DNA of 64,000 bases from Knoellia subterranea KCTC 19937 (GTDB lineage Bacteria > Actinomycetota > Actinomycetes > Actinomycetales > Dermatophilaceae): positions 277,591 through 341,590 of the forward strand of contig NZ_AVPK01000004.1 of the NCBI RefSeq assembly GCF_000768685.1. Reading direction: 5' to 3'. A program made the position numbers and the translations under genes. Numbering within the stretch: position 1 is the stretch's first letter; every line of letters starts with the position of its first letter. Below, in pieces: positions 52,186 to 60,436 of this stretch. The notes below the pieces were generated by a model. That model was not told the DNA's origin and ran no database searches. It saw only the letters and a program-made list of their open reading frames with translations.

Positions 52186-53445
52186 GTGACCAGTCCGTCC
52201 ACGCCGTCCCCGCCGTCCGCGTCGCCCTCGGAGTCCTCGGAGTCCTCGGCTCGGTCGCAGCTCTCGACCGACGAGCTCGCGGCCATGTGGCGCGGACAGG
52301 CCAAGTGGTGGGACTTCGGCTGCTACGCGCTCATCGCGACGGCCGTGGTCGTCGCCCTGCTCGAACCGGCCGGTCCCCACGGGCGGTGGCCCACCATCGT
52401 CCTCCTCGGCGGGATCGCCCTCGCCTACATCCTGTTCGGTCGCCGCGCGCTCATGCACGAGGAGACCGTGTATGCCGTCCTCTATCACCTCTGCGCGTGG
52501 ACCTGCCTCCTCACGATCATCGCGCTCGACCCCGAGTTCGAGGCATGGCTGCTGTTCTTCTGCCTCTTCCCGCAGATCTGGGCCACGTTCTCCCTCCGGC
52601 CCGCACTGCTCGCCACCGGACTCGGTCTCGCCGCGATCTTCGTCAGCGTCGTCGCCCCGGCGGACAACCCCGCAGCCGAGGTGCCGGGTGCGCTCGTGTC
52701 GGTGCTCATCTCGTTCACCCTCTCGGCCGCCCTCGGCATGTTCATCCACCGCATCATCCGCGAGGCCGAGGAACGGGCCGGCGTCATCGACGAGCTCCGC
52801 GCCACCCGCGAGCAACTCGCCGTCGCGGAGCGGGCGCAGGGCGTCATGGACGAACGCAGTCGTCTCTCGCGCGAGATCCACGACACGCTCGCGCAGGGCT
52901 TCACCTCGGTCGTCGCCCTGTCCCGGGCTGCGGGATCGGCTCTGGATCGCGGCGACCTCGAGGCCGTACGCGAGCGGCTCGCCATGGTCGAGCAGACCGC
53001 TGTCGACAACCTGGCCGAGGCACGCGTCATCGTCGCCGAACTCACTCCCGGCCACCTCCAGTCGCGCACGCTCGTCGAGGCACTCGCGAGGCTTGCCGAC
53101 ACGATGACGCGAGAGACCGGCATACAGGTCTCGTCCACCGTCACCGGCGAACCGGCACCCCTCGGCGGCAACGCCGAGGTCGTCGTCCTCCGCGCCGCGC
53201 AGGAAGGGCTGTCCAACGTGCGCCGCCACTCCGGAGCCGAGGCGGCCTGCCTCACGCTCGACTACGCACCCACGCAGGTCTCCCTCGAAGTCACCGACGA
53301 CGGCTCCGGCTTCGACCCCGACGCTGCGCGCGACGGCTTCGGCCTGGACGGACTGCGTTCTCGCGCAGCGGAACTCGGTGGGGCTGTGACCATCGCACCC
53401 GCCGCACCCCGCGGTACCCGACTCAGGATGGAGCTGCCCCGATGA
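52186..53445 (+). CDS. Sensor histidine kinase (HisKA_3, NarL-partner type)
   Basis: 419 residues, GTG start. Ser/Pro-rich N-terminus, about five to six membrane segments (residues 43-190), coiled linker, dimerisation helix with the phospho-accepting His in SREIHDTLAQGFTSVVAL, and an ATP domain with EGLSNVRRHSGA (N box) and DDGSGFDP (G1). Little extracytoplasmic sequence is present, so it may sense within the membrane, as LiaS/BceS-type kinases do together with ABC exporters. Overlaps the response regulator start by ATGA. Confidence 0.9.
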   Translation: MTSPSTPSPPSASPSESSESSARSQLSTDELAAMWRGQAKWWDFGCYALIATAVVVALLEPAGPHGRWPTIVLLGGIALAYILFGRRALMHEETVYAVLYHLCAWTCLLTIIALDPEFEAWLLFFCLFPQIWATFSLRPALLATGLGLAAIFVSVVAPADNPAAEVPGALVSVLISFTLSAALGMFIHRIIREAEERAGVIDELRATREQLAVAERAQGVMDERSRLSREIHDTLAQGFTSVVALSRAAGSALDRGDLEAVRERLAMVEQTAVDNLAEARVIVAELTPGHLQSRTLVEALARLADTMTRETGIQVSSTVTGEPAPLGGNAEVVVLRAAQEGLSNVRRHSGAEAACLTLDYAPTQVSLEVTDDGSGFDPDAARDGFGLDGLRSRAAELGGAVTIAPAAPRGTRLRMELPR

Positions 53446-54062
53446 TCCGCGTCGTCGTCGTCGACGACCACCCGGTCGTCCGTGCGGGGATGGTCGCCCT
53501 GCTCGGCGAGATGGCCGATGTCGAGGTCATCGGGGAGGCCGGCAATGGCGCCGAGGCGCTCGCCATCGTGCCCCGACTCACGCCGGACGTCGTCCTCATG
53601 GACCTGCGCATGCCCGTGATGGACGGCGCCGAGGCGACTGCCCGGCTGCGCGAGCTGCCCGACCCTCCCCAGGTCCTCGTCCTCACGACCTATGACACCG
53701 ACGCCGACATCGTGCGTGCTGTCGAGTCGGGGGCGCGCGGCTACCTGCTCAAGGACACGCCCCCGACCGTCCTCGCCGACGCGATTCGTCGTGCCGCCCT
53801 CGGCGAGACCGTCCTGGCCCCTCCGGTGGCGGCCAAGCTGGCCGAGCGGCTCCAGGCGCCCAGGGTCGAGCTCACGCCGCGCGAACTCGATGTCCTCAGG
53901 GCGGTGGCCCGCGGACTGTCCAACGCCGAGGTCGGTCGCGAGCTCTTCATCGGCGAGGCCACGGTCAAGACGCACCTGCTGCGGATCTTCGCCAAGCTCG
54001 AGGTGACGGATCGGACGGCAGCCGTCACCGCGGCATACGGAATGGGTTTGATCAGCCTGTGA
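53442..54062 (+). CDS. Response regulator, NarL/FixJ type
   Basis: 206 residues. Receiver: VVVVDDHPVVRAGM, phospho-accepting Asp in VVLMDLRMPVMDG, Lys in YLLKDTPP. Output: LTPRELDVLRAVARGLSNAE and ATVKTHLLRIFAKLEV, a LuxR-type helix-turn-helix. It completes the operon ATPase-permease-kinase-regulator and probably controls that operon. Start overlaps the kinase stop. Confidence 0.92.
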   Translation: MIRVVVVDDHPVVRAGMVALLGEMADVEVIGEAGNGAEALAIVPRLTPDVVLMDLRMPVMDGAEATARLRELPDPPQVLVLTTYDTDADIVRAVESGARGYLLKDTPPTVLADAIRRAALGETVLAPPVAAKLAERLQAPRVELTPRELDVLRAVARGLSNAEVGRELFIGEATVKTHLLRIFAKLEVTDRTAAVTAAYGMGLISL

Positions 54063-54117
54063 GGTGAGGCGACGCGCGCCCGGGCGCAACTCTCAGCGAC
54101 GTTGCCGAGTGGTCGGC

Positions 54118-54852
54118 TCAGCCGAGGACCTGGCCGAGGAGCCCACCCGCGCCGCCGCTGTTGCCGCCTCCCGACTGCTGGTGCCCACCGTCCACGACGG
54201 ACTCGCTCGGCTGGACCAGGACATGTCCCTGCCCACTGAACGCCATCTGCACCAGCTCACCCGTACCGCCGCGCACGAGGGATCCCAGACCGCCGGTGTC
54301 GATGCGCACATCCATGCGGACGCCAGAGGTCCACAGGACGACGGCCTGCGCATCCGCGAAGGTGGGGGCGCTGGCGACATCGAGTGCCACCGGGTCACCC
54401 TTCGTCGTCACTGCCACGTAGCCGGTGCCCTTGAGCCCGACGTTGTAGAGCCCGCCGGTCATGGCTCCGCCACGGGCCTGGATCCGGTGGATCTCCCAAC
54501 TGATCGAGCTGCTGAAGGCCAGCACGTTGTTGCCGTTGACGGAGATGGCGTCGTTCTCGAGATACATGACCTGCACCTCGGCGGCAGACTCGGCGAGGAA
54601 GAGCTCGCCCTGACCCGCACAGCTCATCAGCGTCAGGCCCTCGCCCGTGACGGCTGACTTGAACATGTTGCTCATGCCCTGGCTCTTCTTCGTGAAGCGG
54701 ATGTCGCCCTGGTAGGCGACCATCGAGCCGGCGCGGGCCATGACCTCGCCGTAGCGCATGTCCACCCGGAGCAGCTTCTTGTTCTGGAGCGAGAACGGGT
54801 CGGCCGTCTCCTTCTCGCGGAAGTCCTGGAACAGTGATCCGTGGATCGTCAT
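54118..54852 (-). CDS. AIM24 family protein
   Basis: 244 residues forming a TRAP-like beta fold: FSLQNKKLLRVDMRYGEVMA, ARAGSMVAYQGDIRF, CAGQGELFLAESAAEVQVM and LKGTGYVAVTTKGDPVAL. The C-terminus is glycine/serine-rich (GGHQQSGGGNSGGAGG). The family (mitochondrial Aim24; many bacterial copies) has no firm biochemical role. The second ATG (54852) is preferred because an AAGGGG ribosome site precedes it at good spacing. Divergent from the small protein gene at 54991. Confidence 0.88.
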   Translation of the reverse strand: MTIHGSLFQDFREKETADPFSLQNKKLLRVDMRYGEVMARAGSMVAYQGDIRFTKKSQGMSNMFKSAVTGEGLTLMSCAGQGELFLAESAAEVQVMYLENDAISVNGNNVLAFSSSISWEIHRIQARGGAMTGGLYNVGLKGTGYVAVTTKGDPVALDVASAPTFADAQAVVLWTSGVRMDVRIDTGGLGSLVRGGTGELVQMAFSGQGHVLVQPSESVVDGGHQQSGGGNSGGAGGLLGQVLG

Positions 54853-54990
54853 GGCCTGCATCCCCTTCGAGTGTGATCTCCCCTCCCGGAGCCGTTTCCG
54901 GGGTTCGACGCAAACCTATGACGTGGTCCGCGGCCGCGGATATCGTTTGAGCAGAACAGTCATCGATCGATGTGGGCAGGGAGCAGGGGC

Positions 54991-55452
54991 ATGGGGTTTC
55001 TCGACAAGGCCAAGCAGGCAGCCACTGATTTCGCGGCGGCGAATCCGGATCTCATCGGAGGGCTGAGCGGGTCACCGGCCTCCGGGCAGAGTGACCGGCT
55101 CCTGCGCGATCTCGGCGCGCTGACCTATCTCAACGCCCAGGGCCGGCCCGGTCCGGACGCGGAGTACCAGCGGATCATGGGTGAGCTCCGGACGCTCGAA
55201 GCAAGTGGGCGCCTCAACCTCACGTTGACCTCGGCCCACACGGCACCCGGCGCTCCACCGCCTCCTCCGGGAGCAGTGCGACGCGAGTACGAAGCGGGCC
55301 AGGCGGCCACCCCGCCCGCCCCGACTCCGCCGGCCGCGCCCCAGGCTCAGCCTCAGGCTGCGCCTCAGGCTGCGCCGGACCCGTCCGGCCCGACCGGAGT
55401 TGATGGAGGCGCGGGCACAGGTGCCCCGCCGCCTCCGCCGAGCTGGAGCTGA
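54991..55452 (+). CDS. Hypothetical protein with Pro/Ala/Gln-rich tail
   Basis: 153 residues. The N-terminal half (MGFLDKAKQAATDFAAANPD; LLRDLGALTYLNAQGR) is helical with an amphipathic first helix; the C-terminal half is Pro/Ala/Gln-rich (PQAQPQAAPQAAPDPSG) and disordered. No family recognised. Start is put at ATG 54991, with CAGGGG upstream, rather than the ATG at 54970. It has no signal peptide, so probably cytoplasmic. Divergent from AIM24. Confidence 0.65.
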   Translation: MGFLDKAKQAATDFAAANPDLIGGLSGSPASGQSDRLLRDLGALTYLNAQGRPGPDAEYQRIMGELRTLEASGRLNLTLTSAHTAPGAPPPPPGAVRREYEAGQAATPPAPTPPAAPQAQPQAAPQAAPDPSGPTGVDGGAGTGAPPPPPSWS

Positions 55453-55494
55453 TCCGCTCGGGAATACCGGGCAGCGCAGCAGGCGACAGGCAGT

Positions 55495-56172
55495 TCAGAT
55501 GCGGTCGTCGCGGATGTCGTCGACGACCTCCGCGGTCTCCTCGATGACCGTGCGTGAGGCGCTGCGGTGGCGGAGGTACTCGAAGACCATCGGCAGGACC
55601 GAGAACGCCACGATGACGAGGATCGCGGCCTCGAGGTTGTCGTGGATGAACTGGATGCCGCCGAGGAAGTAGCCGAGCAGGGTGATGCCCGTTGCCCACA
55701 GCACGGCGCCGACTCCGCTCCACACGAAGAAGTGGCGGCGGTCCATGCGGGAGACGCCGGCGACGACGGTGATGAAGGTGCGCACGATCGGCACGAAGCG
55801 GCCGAGGACGAGGGCCTTGGCGCCGTGCTTCTCGAAGAAGGCGTGCGTCTGGTCGAAGTACTTCTTGTTGATGAAGCGGCCGTTGCGCTCATAGAGCGGG
55901 GCACCGATGGCCCGGCCGATCTCGTAGCCCACGACGTTGCCGACGAACGCCGCGATGCTGAGGATGAGGCAGGCGAGCAGGATGTTGATGCCGATGTCGC
56001 CGCGGCTGATGAACAGGCCGATCGCGAAGAGCAGCGAGTCACCGGGCAGGATCGGGAAGAGCAGCCCGCACTCGATGAAGACGATCGCGACGCTGACCCA
56101 GAAGAACTGGGAGCCGAAGCGGTCGAGGAGCCACTGGGGGTCCATCCAGTCGGGGCCAAGCGTCGGCATCAT
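55495..56172 (-). CDS. DedA family (VTT domain) membrane protein
   Basis: 225 residues. Contains FIECGLLFPILPGDSLLF, VGNVVGYEIGRAIG, GRFVPIVRTFITVVAGVSRM (the GRF-P--R core of DedA) and closing helices. DedA proteins are membrane transporters or scramblases, some of which recycle undecaprenyl phosphate; here the substrate is unknown. Start could be either of two adjacent ATGs or a GTG; the first ATG (56172) is given. The C-terminus is acidic and cytoplasmic. Confidence 0.9.
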   Translation of the reverse strand: MMPTLGPDWMDPQWLLDRFGSQFFWVSVAIVFIECGLLFPILPGDSLLFAIGLFISRGDIGINILLACLILSIAAFVGNVVGYEIGRAIGAPLYERNGRFINKKYFDQTHAFFEKHGAKALVLGRFVPIVRTFITVVAGVSRMDRRHFFVWSGVGAVLWATGITLLGYFLGGIQFIHDNLEAAILVIVAFSVLPMVFEYLRHRSASRTVIEETAEVVDDIRDDRI

Positions 56173-56255
56173 CACGGAGCCAAGGGTATGCCGTCCGGCT
56201 GAGCGTTCGCTGCATGCCTCCTGTGCCGCTCGCCGCGCCCCGGGGTCGGGCCCCG

Positions 56256-56747
56256 TCAGCCCTTCTGGCCGTCGATGGCCTCGCGGAGCAGGTCGGCGTG
56301 GCCGAGGTGCTGCGCGTACTCCTCGATCATGTGCACGACGATGTCGCGCACGTTGAGGACGCCGTGGTGGTCGCAGTCGACGGTGGCGTCCATGTCGTCG
56401 TGCGCTGCGAGCCACTCCTTCGAGAAGGCGACCTCGTCTCGCCAGTTCGTCCAGGCCTCGTCGACGAGGGCCTGGTCCGCGACGGCGCCGTCCCAGTCGA
56501 CGTCCGCGCCGCGCGGCCCGTAGAGGCGGCCCGGGTCGCCCTCGCCAACGAGCCAGCGGCGGAACCAGATCCGCTCGACCTCTCCGAGGTGACGGATCAT
56601 CCCGAGCAGCGACATGGTTGACGGCGGCACCGAGCGCGTCGCGAGCTGCTCGGGCGCCAGCCCTTCGCACTTGCGCGCGAACGCCTCCCGCCGGCTGTCG
56701 AGGTAGTCGACGTAGTTGTCCCGTTCACTCAGCAGTTGCGGTCCCAT
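56256..56747 (-). CDS. DUF664 (DinB-superfamily) protein
   Basis: 163 residues of the four-helix DinB/YfiT-like fold: SLLGMIRHLGEVERIWFRRW with the first metal-binding histidine, and IVVHMIEEYAQHLGHADLLR with the others. In actinobacteria such proteins are related to mycothiol-dependent enzymes; a thiol-transfer role is possible but unproved. It is not the DinB polymerase. Its start overlaps the end of the upstream membrane-protein gene by 23 bases, so they are co-transcribed. Confidence 0.85.
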   Translation of the reverse strand: MGPQLLSERDNYVDYLDSRREAFARKCEGLAPEQLATRSVPPSTMSLLGMIRHLGEVERIWFRRWLVGEGDPGRLYGPRGADVDWDGAVADQALVDEAWTNWRDEVAFSKEWLAAHDDMDATVDCDHHGVLNVRDIVVHMIEEYAQHLGHADLLREAIDGQKG

Positions 56748-57768
56748 GCCCCTCAGTCTGCGGTCCCTTGGCTGGTCTCGCACTCAGGTTTCCCATCCGC
56801 CTGCCAGGCACGGACCTCACCTTGCGCAGTCGGCTGGCGACGATGACGGTGATGAAGCCGCTGAGGCCTCGCAGGAACTCGAGGATGGCGAGCGTGGTCG
56901 GGATCGGATCGTCGCCGCGCAGTGGGTTGGGCAGTGACATGACGATGAAGAAGAACAGGCCCCACGCAGCGACGGCGGCCGCGCCGACATAGGTCACGAC
57001 GAGGGCGCTCGATCCGCGGAGCGAACCGGGGGTACGGGTGGCCAGCGCGATGAGGCCCGCGCCCGCGACGACGGACAGAAGGACCGCGACGATGCTGTGC
57101 GATCCGAAGAGTTCCAGACGGGTGGCGACGACGAGTTCGGCCACGCAGATCGCCACCAGGCCGATGGCATGGGCCATGGTCAGGACACGCGTGCGTGTGG
57201 GGACCGGGGCCCACGTCGACAGGCGTGTCGTCCAACCGCCGGGGCGGATCCACCGCTCCCAGCTGTGCAGCGCGAAGATCGTGAGCAGCGCGACCCCGAG
57301 CACGGCGAAGCCCCCGTAGACCATCGCGTACACCCAGCCCGCGATCGGGTCGAACTCCGTCATCGCGGTCTGCTTCGCGCTCGGCGTCGTCACCGCGCTC
57401 CTGATGGCCTCGACGGGGAGCAGCACGAGGATCCCGCCGAGGAGTCCCGTGCCGACGAACATCGGGATCTGGACGAGCCACGCCGGGATGCGTTTGCCGA
57501 CCTCGAGGACCAGCGCGACGGCGAGGGCAGCAGCGGTGAGCTCCATGAGGAGGGTGATGGCGTTGGCGACCTCCATGGCGCTGCCGGCGAGGGCGTCGGG
57601 GTCCTTGAGGCCGATGGTCGAGCCGGTCAGCCAGAGGATCTTGATGGCCACGTAGGGGAGCGTGGCGAGGACGGCGATGGTGGCGAGTACGAGCCGGAGG
57701 CGACCGGGGCCACGTCGGGAGCGGCTGGTCGGTGTGTGGCCGGGTCGGGTTTGCACGAGTTGGGTCAT
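56725..57768 (-). CDS. Polytopic membrane protein of unknown function
   Basis: 347 residues with about nine hydrophobic segments (first LRLVLATIAVLATLPYVAIK, last near GLSGFITVIVASRLRK). No motif for transport or catalysis was recognised. ATG 57768 is chosen with GAGG just upstream; two earlier in-frame ATGs (57807, 57804) would add 13 residues. It is divergent, across 107 bases, from a two-component system that may control it; this is inferred from position only. Confidence 0.75.
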   Translation of the reverse strand: MTQLVQTRPGHTPTSRSRRGPGRLRLVLATIAVLATLPYVAIKILWLTGSTIGLKDPDALAGSAMEVANAITLLMELTAAALAVALVLEVGKRIPAWLVQIPMFVGTGLLGGILVLLPVEAIRSAVTTPSAKQTAMTEFDPIAGWVYAMVYGGFAVLGVALLTIFALHSWERWIRPGGWTTRLSTWAPVPTRTRVLTMAHAIGLVAICVAELVVATRLELFGSHSIVAVLLSVVAGAGLIALATRTPGSLRGSSALVVTYVGAAAVAAWGLFFFIVMSLPNPLRGDDPIPTTLAILEFLRGLSGFITVIVASRLRKVRSVPGRRMGNLSARPAKGPQTEGHGTATAE

Positions 57769-57875
57769 GCCTCGACTGTCCGGCGGCAGCGGCAGCTGGC
57801 ACATCACGCGGGCGAGGGGTTCGGGTCCCTCGTTCGAGGGATTCGCCGACGAGGGTGACGTGTCAGGGTGGTGTC

Positions 57876-59084
57876 ATGCGACGGAGAGCCGGGTGGGGTG
57901 CCGTCGCCCACGTGTTCGTCGCGATCGCCCTGGCCCTGCCGCTCGTTGCCGCGGTCGGCGCCACGGTGGCGGCACTGCTCATCCCGTCGCAGTCGATGCT
58001 CAACCGCGGCCTGCTCACCGTCCTCGGCGTCGGCTTCCTCGCCGTCGTCACGTGGGTCGCACTGCTCCCGGAAGTGCGCCCGGTCGAGGTCGCGACGGCA
58101 CGCGCCCTGCTGGGCCTCGACCTGCCCGACGTCACGCACCCCACTGACTGGACCTCGCGGCGTCGCGGCGCTCTGTGGTTGGCCTTCCTCGCGGCGCTCG
58201 GACTCGTCGTGGCGGTGGGCGTGCTCTATCTCCTGCCCACGGGAGTCGGCCTCGTCGCCCATCCGTTCACGGGGGCAGAAACGATCGGTATGCCGGGTGC
58301 GGACTTCCGCACCGGCTCCGGCTGGGGTGCCGCCTGGGTTGTCGTACCGGGGCTCGTCTCCCTCGTTGCGACGGCTGCGCTGGTCTGGGGCGCGGGGGTG
58401 CTCCTCACCCGGATGGCGCCGCGGGTCATCGGCCCGACGATGGTCGAACGTGTCGCCGTCGCTGCGAATCGTGAGCGCGACCTTGCCCGGGCGAACGCCC
58501 TCGCTCGCGACCTGCACGACTCGCTCGGCCACCTGCTCACCGCAATGACGATCCAGGCGACCGCCGCTCGTCGGCTGGTCGCCACGGATCCCGATGCGGC
58601 GGAACGAGCCATGACTGCAGTTGAGGAGCTGGGTCGTTCAGCCCAGGCTGATGTCGACGCCGTCGTCGGTGCCCTCAGGGGACGAGGGGAAGCGCGTTCC
58701 ACGACGGCGTCCGGGTCCGACGCCGTTGCCGGGGTTCTGCGAGCCGTCGCCGCGCACCCGGGCAAGGTTCACGTGTCCGCCCCGGCGCAACTCGAGGTGT
58801 CTGCGTCCGTGGCCGAGACCGTCGAACGTGTGGCCCGTGAAGCCCTCACCAATTCGGCCCGTCACGGCGTTGGGGCGCCGGAGCTTCGGCTCGAATCCCG
58901 CTCTGGGACAGTCGTTCTCGAGGTGGTGAACTGGATGCGCGACGACCGGGCGCCCGGTGGGCAGGATGGCCGGGCAGGTCTGAAGGGCTTGCGTGAAGAG
59001 GTGCTCCTCGCCGGTGGCGCCCTCACCGCGGGGACCGAGGAGGAGGGGACATGGCTGATTCGAGCAACGCTGCCGCTGGTGTGA
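57876..59084 (+). CDS. Sensor histidine kinase (HisKA_3 type)
   Basis: 402 residues. Two pairs of membrane segments (about residues 10-65 and 95-185) enclose an extracytoplasmic loop of some 45 residues, then the dimerisation helix with the phospho-accepting His in ARDLHDSLGHLLTAMTIQA, and an ATP-binding domain with VAREALTNSARHG (N box). The G1 box is weak (VVNWMRDDRAPGGQDG). Start ATG 57876 lies at the first basic residues before helix 1. Its last 34 bases overlap the response-regulator gene. Confidence 0.88.
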   Translation: MRRRAGWGAVAHVFVAIALALPLVAAVGATVAALLIPSQSMLNRGLLTVLGVGFLAVVTWVALLPEVRPVEVATARALLGLDLPDVTHPTDWTSRRRGALWLAFLAALGLVVAVGVLYLLPTGVGLVAHPFTGAETIGMPGADFRTGSGWGAAWVVVPGLVSLVATAALVWGAGVLLTRMAPRVIGPTMVERVAVAANRERDLARANALARDLHDSLGHLLTAMTIQATAARRLVATDPDAAERAMTAVEELGRSAQADVDAVVGALRGRGEARSTTASGSDAVAGVLRAVAAHPGKVHVSAPAQLEVSASVAETVERVAREALTNSARHGVGAPELRLESRSGTVVLEVVNWMRDDRAPGGQDGRAGLKGLREEVLLAGGALTAGTEEEGTWLIRATLPLV

Positions 59085-59731
59085 TCCGGGTGGCGGTCGT
59101 CGACGACGACCAACTCGTGCGCTCCGGACTCGTCGCGATCCTCGGGCTCGAGGACGACATCGACGTGGTGGGGGAGGGCTCGGACGGCGCCGAGGTGCCG
59201 GCCCTCGTGTCGCGTACCTCCCCCGACGTCGTCCTCATGGACGTCCGCATGCCGCGTATCGACGGCATCGCCGCGACCGAGAGCCTCACCTCGCGCGACG
59301 GTGCCCCTGCGGTCGTCGTCCTCACGACCTTCGAGAACGACTCCTACATCCACGACGCGCTGCTCGCCGGCGCGCGGGCCTTCGTCCTCAAACGCGCCAC
59401 CCCCGACGAGTTGCTCCTCACCGTGCGCACCGTGGCCCGTACCGACGCACTCGTCTTTCCCGATGCGATCCGCCGGGTGGCGTCCCTGACACAGACGCAC
59501 ACGGGGGCGCAGGCACAGGCACCCGCGTGGGTCGCTCGCCTCACCGACCGCGAACGCGAGGTGCTCGCCGAAGTTGCTCGCGGACGCACCAACGCCGAGG
59601 TGGCGGAGGTGCTCTTCATCTCGCTCGAGACGGTGAAGACACATCTGCGGTCGCTCCTGTCGAAGTCGGGCTCGCGCCACCGGACCGAACTTGTCGTGCG
59701 TGCCTACGAGTCAGGGATGCTACCCACGTGA
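59051..59731 (+). CDS. Response regulator, NarL/FixJ type
   Basis: 226 residues. Receiver with VAVVDDDQLVRSGL, phospho-accepting Asp in VVLMDVRMPRIDG and Lys in FVLKRATP; LuxR-type output LTDREREVLAEVARGRTNAE and ETVKTHLRSLLSKSG. Partner of the overlapping kinase. Its stop overlaps the GTG start of the methyltransferase gene (59728-59731), so regulator and RNA modifier are made together, an unusual association. Confidence 0.91.
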   Translation: MADSSNAAAGVIRVAVVDDDQLVRSGLVAILGLEDDIDVVGEGSDGAEVPALVSRTSPDVVLMDVRMPRIDGIAATESLTSRDGAPAVVVLTTFENDSYIHDALLAGARAFVLKRATPDELLLTVRTVARTDALVFPDAIRRVASLTQTHTGAQAQAPAWVARLTDREREVLAEVARGRTNAEVAEVLFISLETVKTHLRSLLSKSGSRHRTELVVRAYESGMLPT

Positions 59732-60366
59732 GTGACAAGGATTCAGTGGTGCGGGCCGACGTCGGTGTCGGCCCGTGGGAAGGGCCGTGGCCCGACGACG
59801 AGCGCTTCGACCCCGACCTCCTCCGCGACGGCGATCGACGCAATGTCGTTGATGCGTACCGCTATTGGCGCCACGACGCGATCGTTGCCGACCTCGACAC
59901 GAAGCGCCACGACTTCCATGTCGCGATCGAGAACTGGGAGCACGACTTCAACATCGGCTCGGTCGTCCGCACCGCCAACGCCATGGGAGCCGCTGCCTTC
60001 CACATCGTCGGGAAGCGCCGGTGGAACCGGCGCGGTGCGATGGTCACGGACCGCTACCAGCACGAACACCATCACCCCACGGCAGGCGACCTGGCGTCGT
60101 GGGCGGGAGCACACGGCATACATCTCATCGGGATCGACAACCTTCCCGGGAGCCGCGCGCTCGAGACCTACGACCTGCCGAGGAAGGCGATGCTCGTCTT
60201 CGGGCAGGAGGGGCCGGGGCTTTCCGAGGCGATGCGTGCGGAGTGTGAGGCGGTCCTGCACATCGAGCAGTTCGGGTCGACGCGGTCGATCAACGCCGGC
60301 GCGGCCGCGGCCATCGCCATGCACGCGTGGGTGCGGCGCCACGAGTTCGGCCAGAAACCCGGGTGA
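59728..60366 (+). CDS. SpoU/TrmH-family RNA 2'-O-methyltransferase
   Basis: 212 residues with the three SPOUT motifs: HDFNIGSVVRTANAMGAAAF, MLVFGQEGPGLSEAM and STRSINAGAAAAIAMHAW. The deep trefoil knot binds SAM; the family methylates ribose in tRNA or rRNA. The exact target is unknown. GTG start overlapping the response-regulator stop; the longer upstream frame is a shadow of that gene. Confidence 0.9.
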   Translation: MSDKDSVVRADVGVGPWEGPWPDDERFDPDLLRDGDRRNVVDAYRYWRHDAIVADLDTKRHDFHVAIENWEHDFNIGSVVRTANAMGAAAFHIVGKRRWNRRGAMVTDRYQHEHHHPTAGDLASWAGAHGIHLIGIDNLPGSRALETYDLPRKAMLVFGQEGPGLSEAMRAECEAVLHIEQFGSTRSINAGAAAAIAMHAWVRRHEFGQKPG

Positions 60367-60436
60367 CTCACGCGGGCAGGTGACCTAAGGTGTCTCCTTG
60401 CCCCAAATCCCTTGAGCTCAGGAGAGGCACTTCGTC

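Noticed and set aside
60367..60436. Rifamycin-associated element before the HelD gene
   Set aside because: No GGGGCTT-type inverted repeat could be found in this gap.
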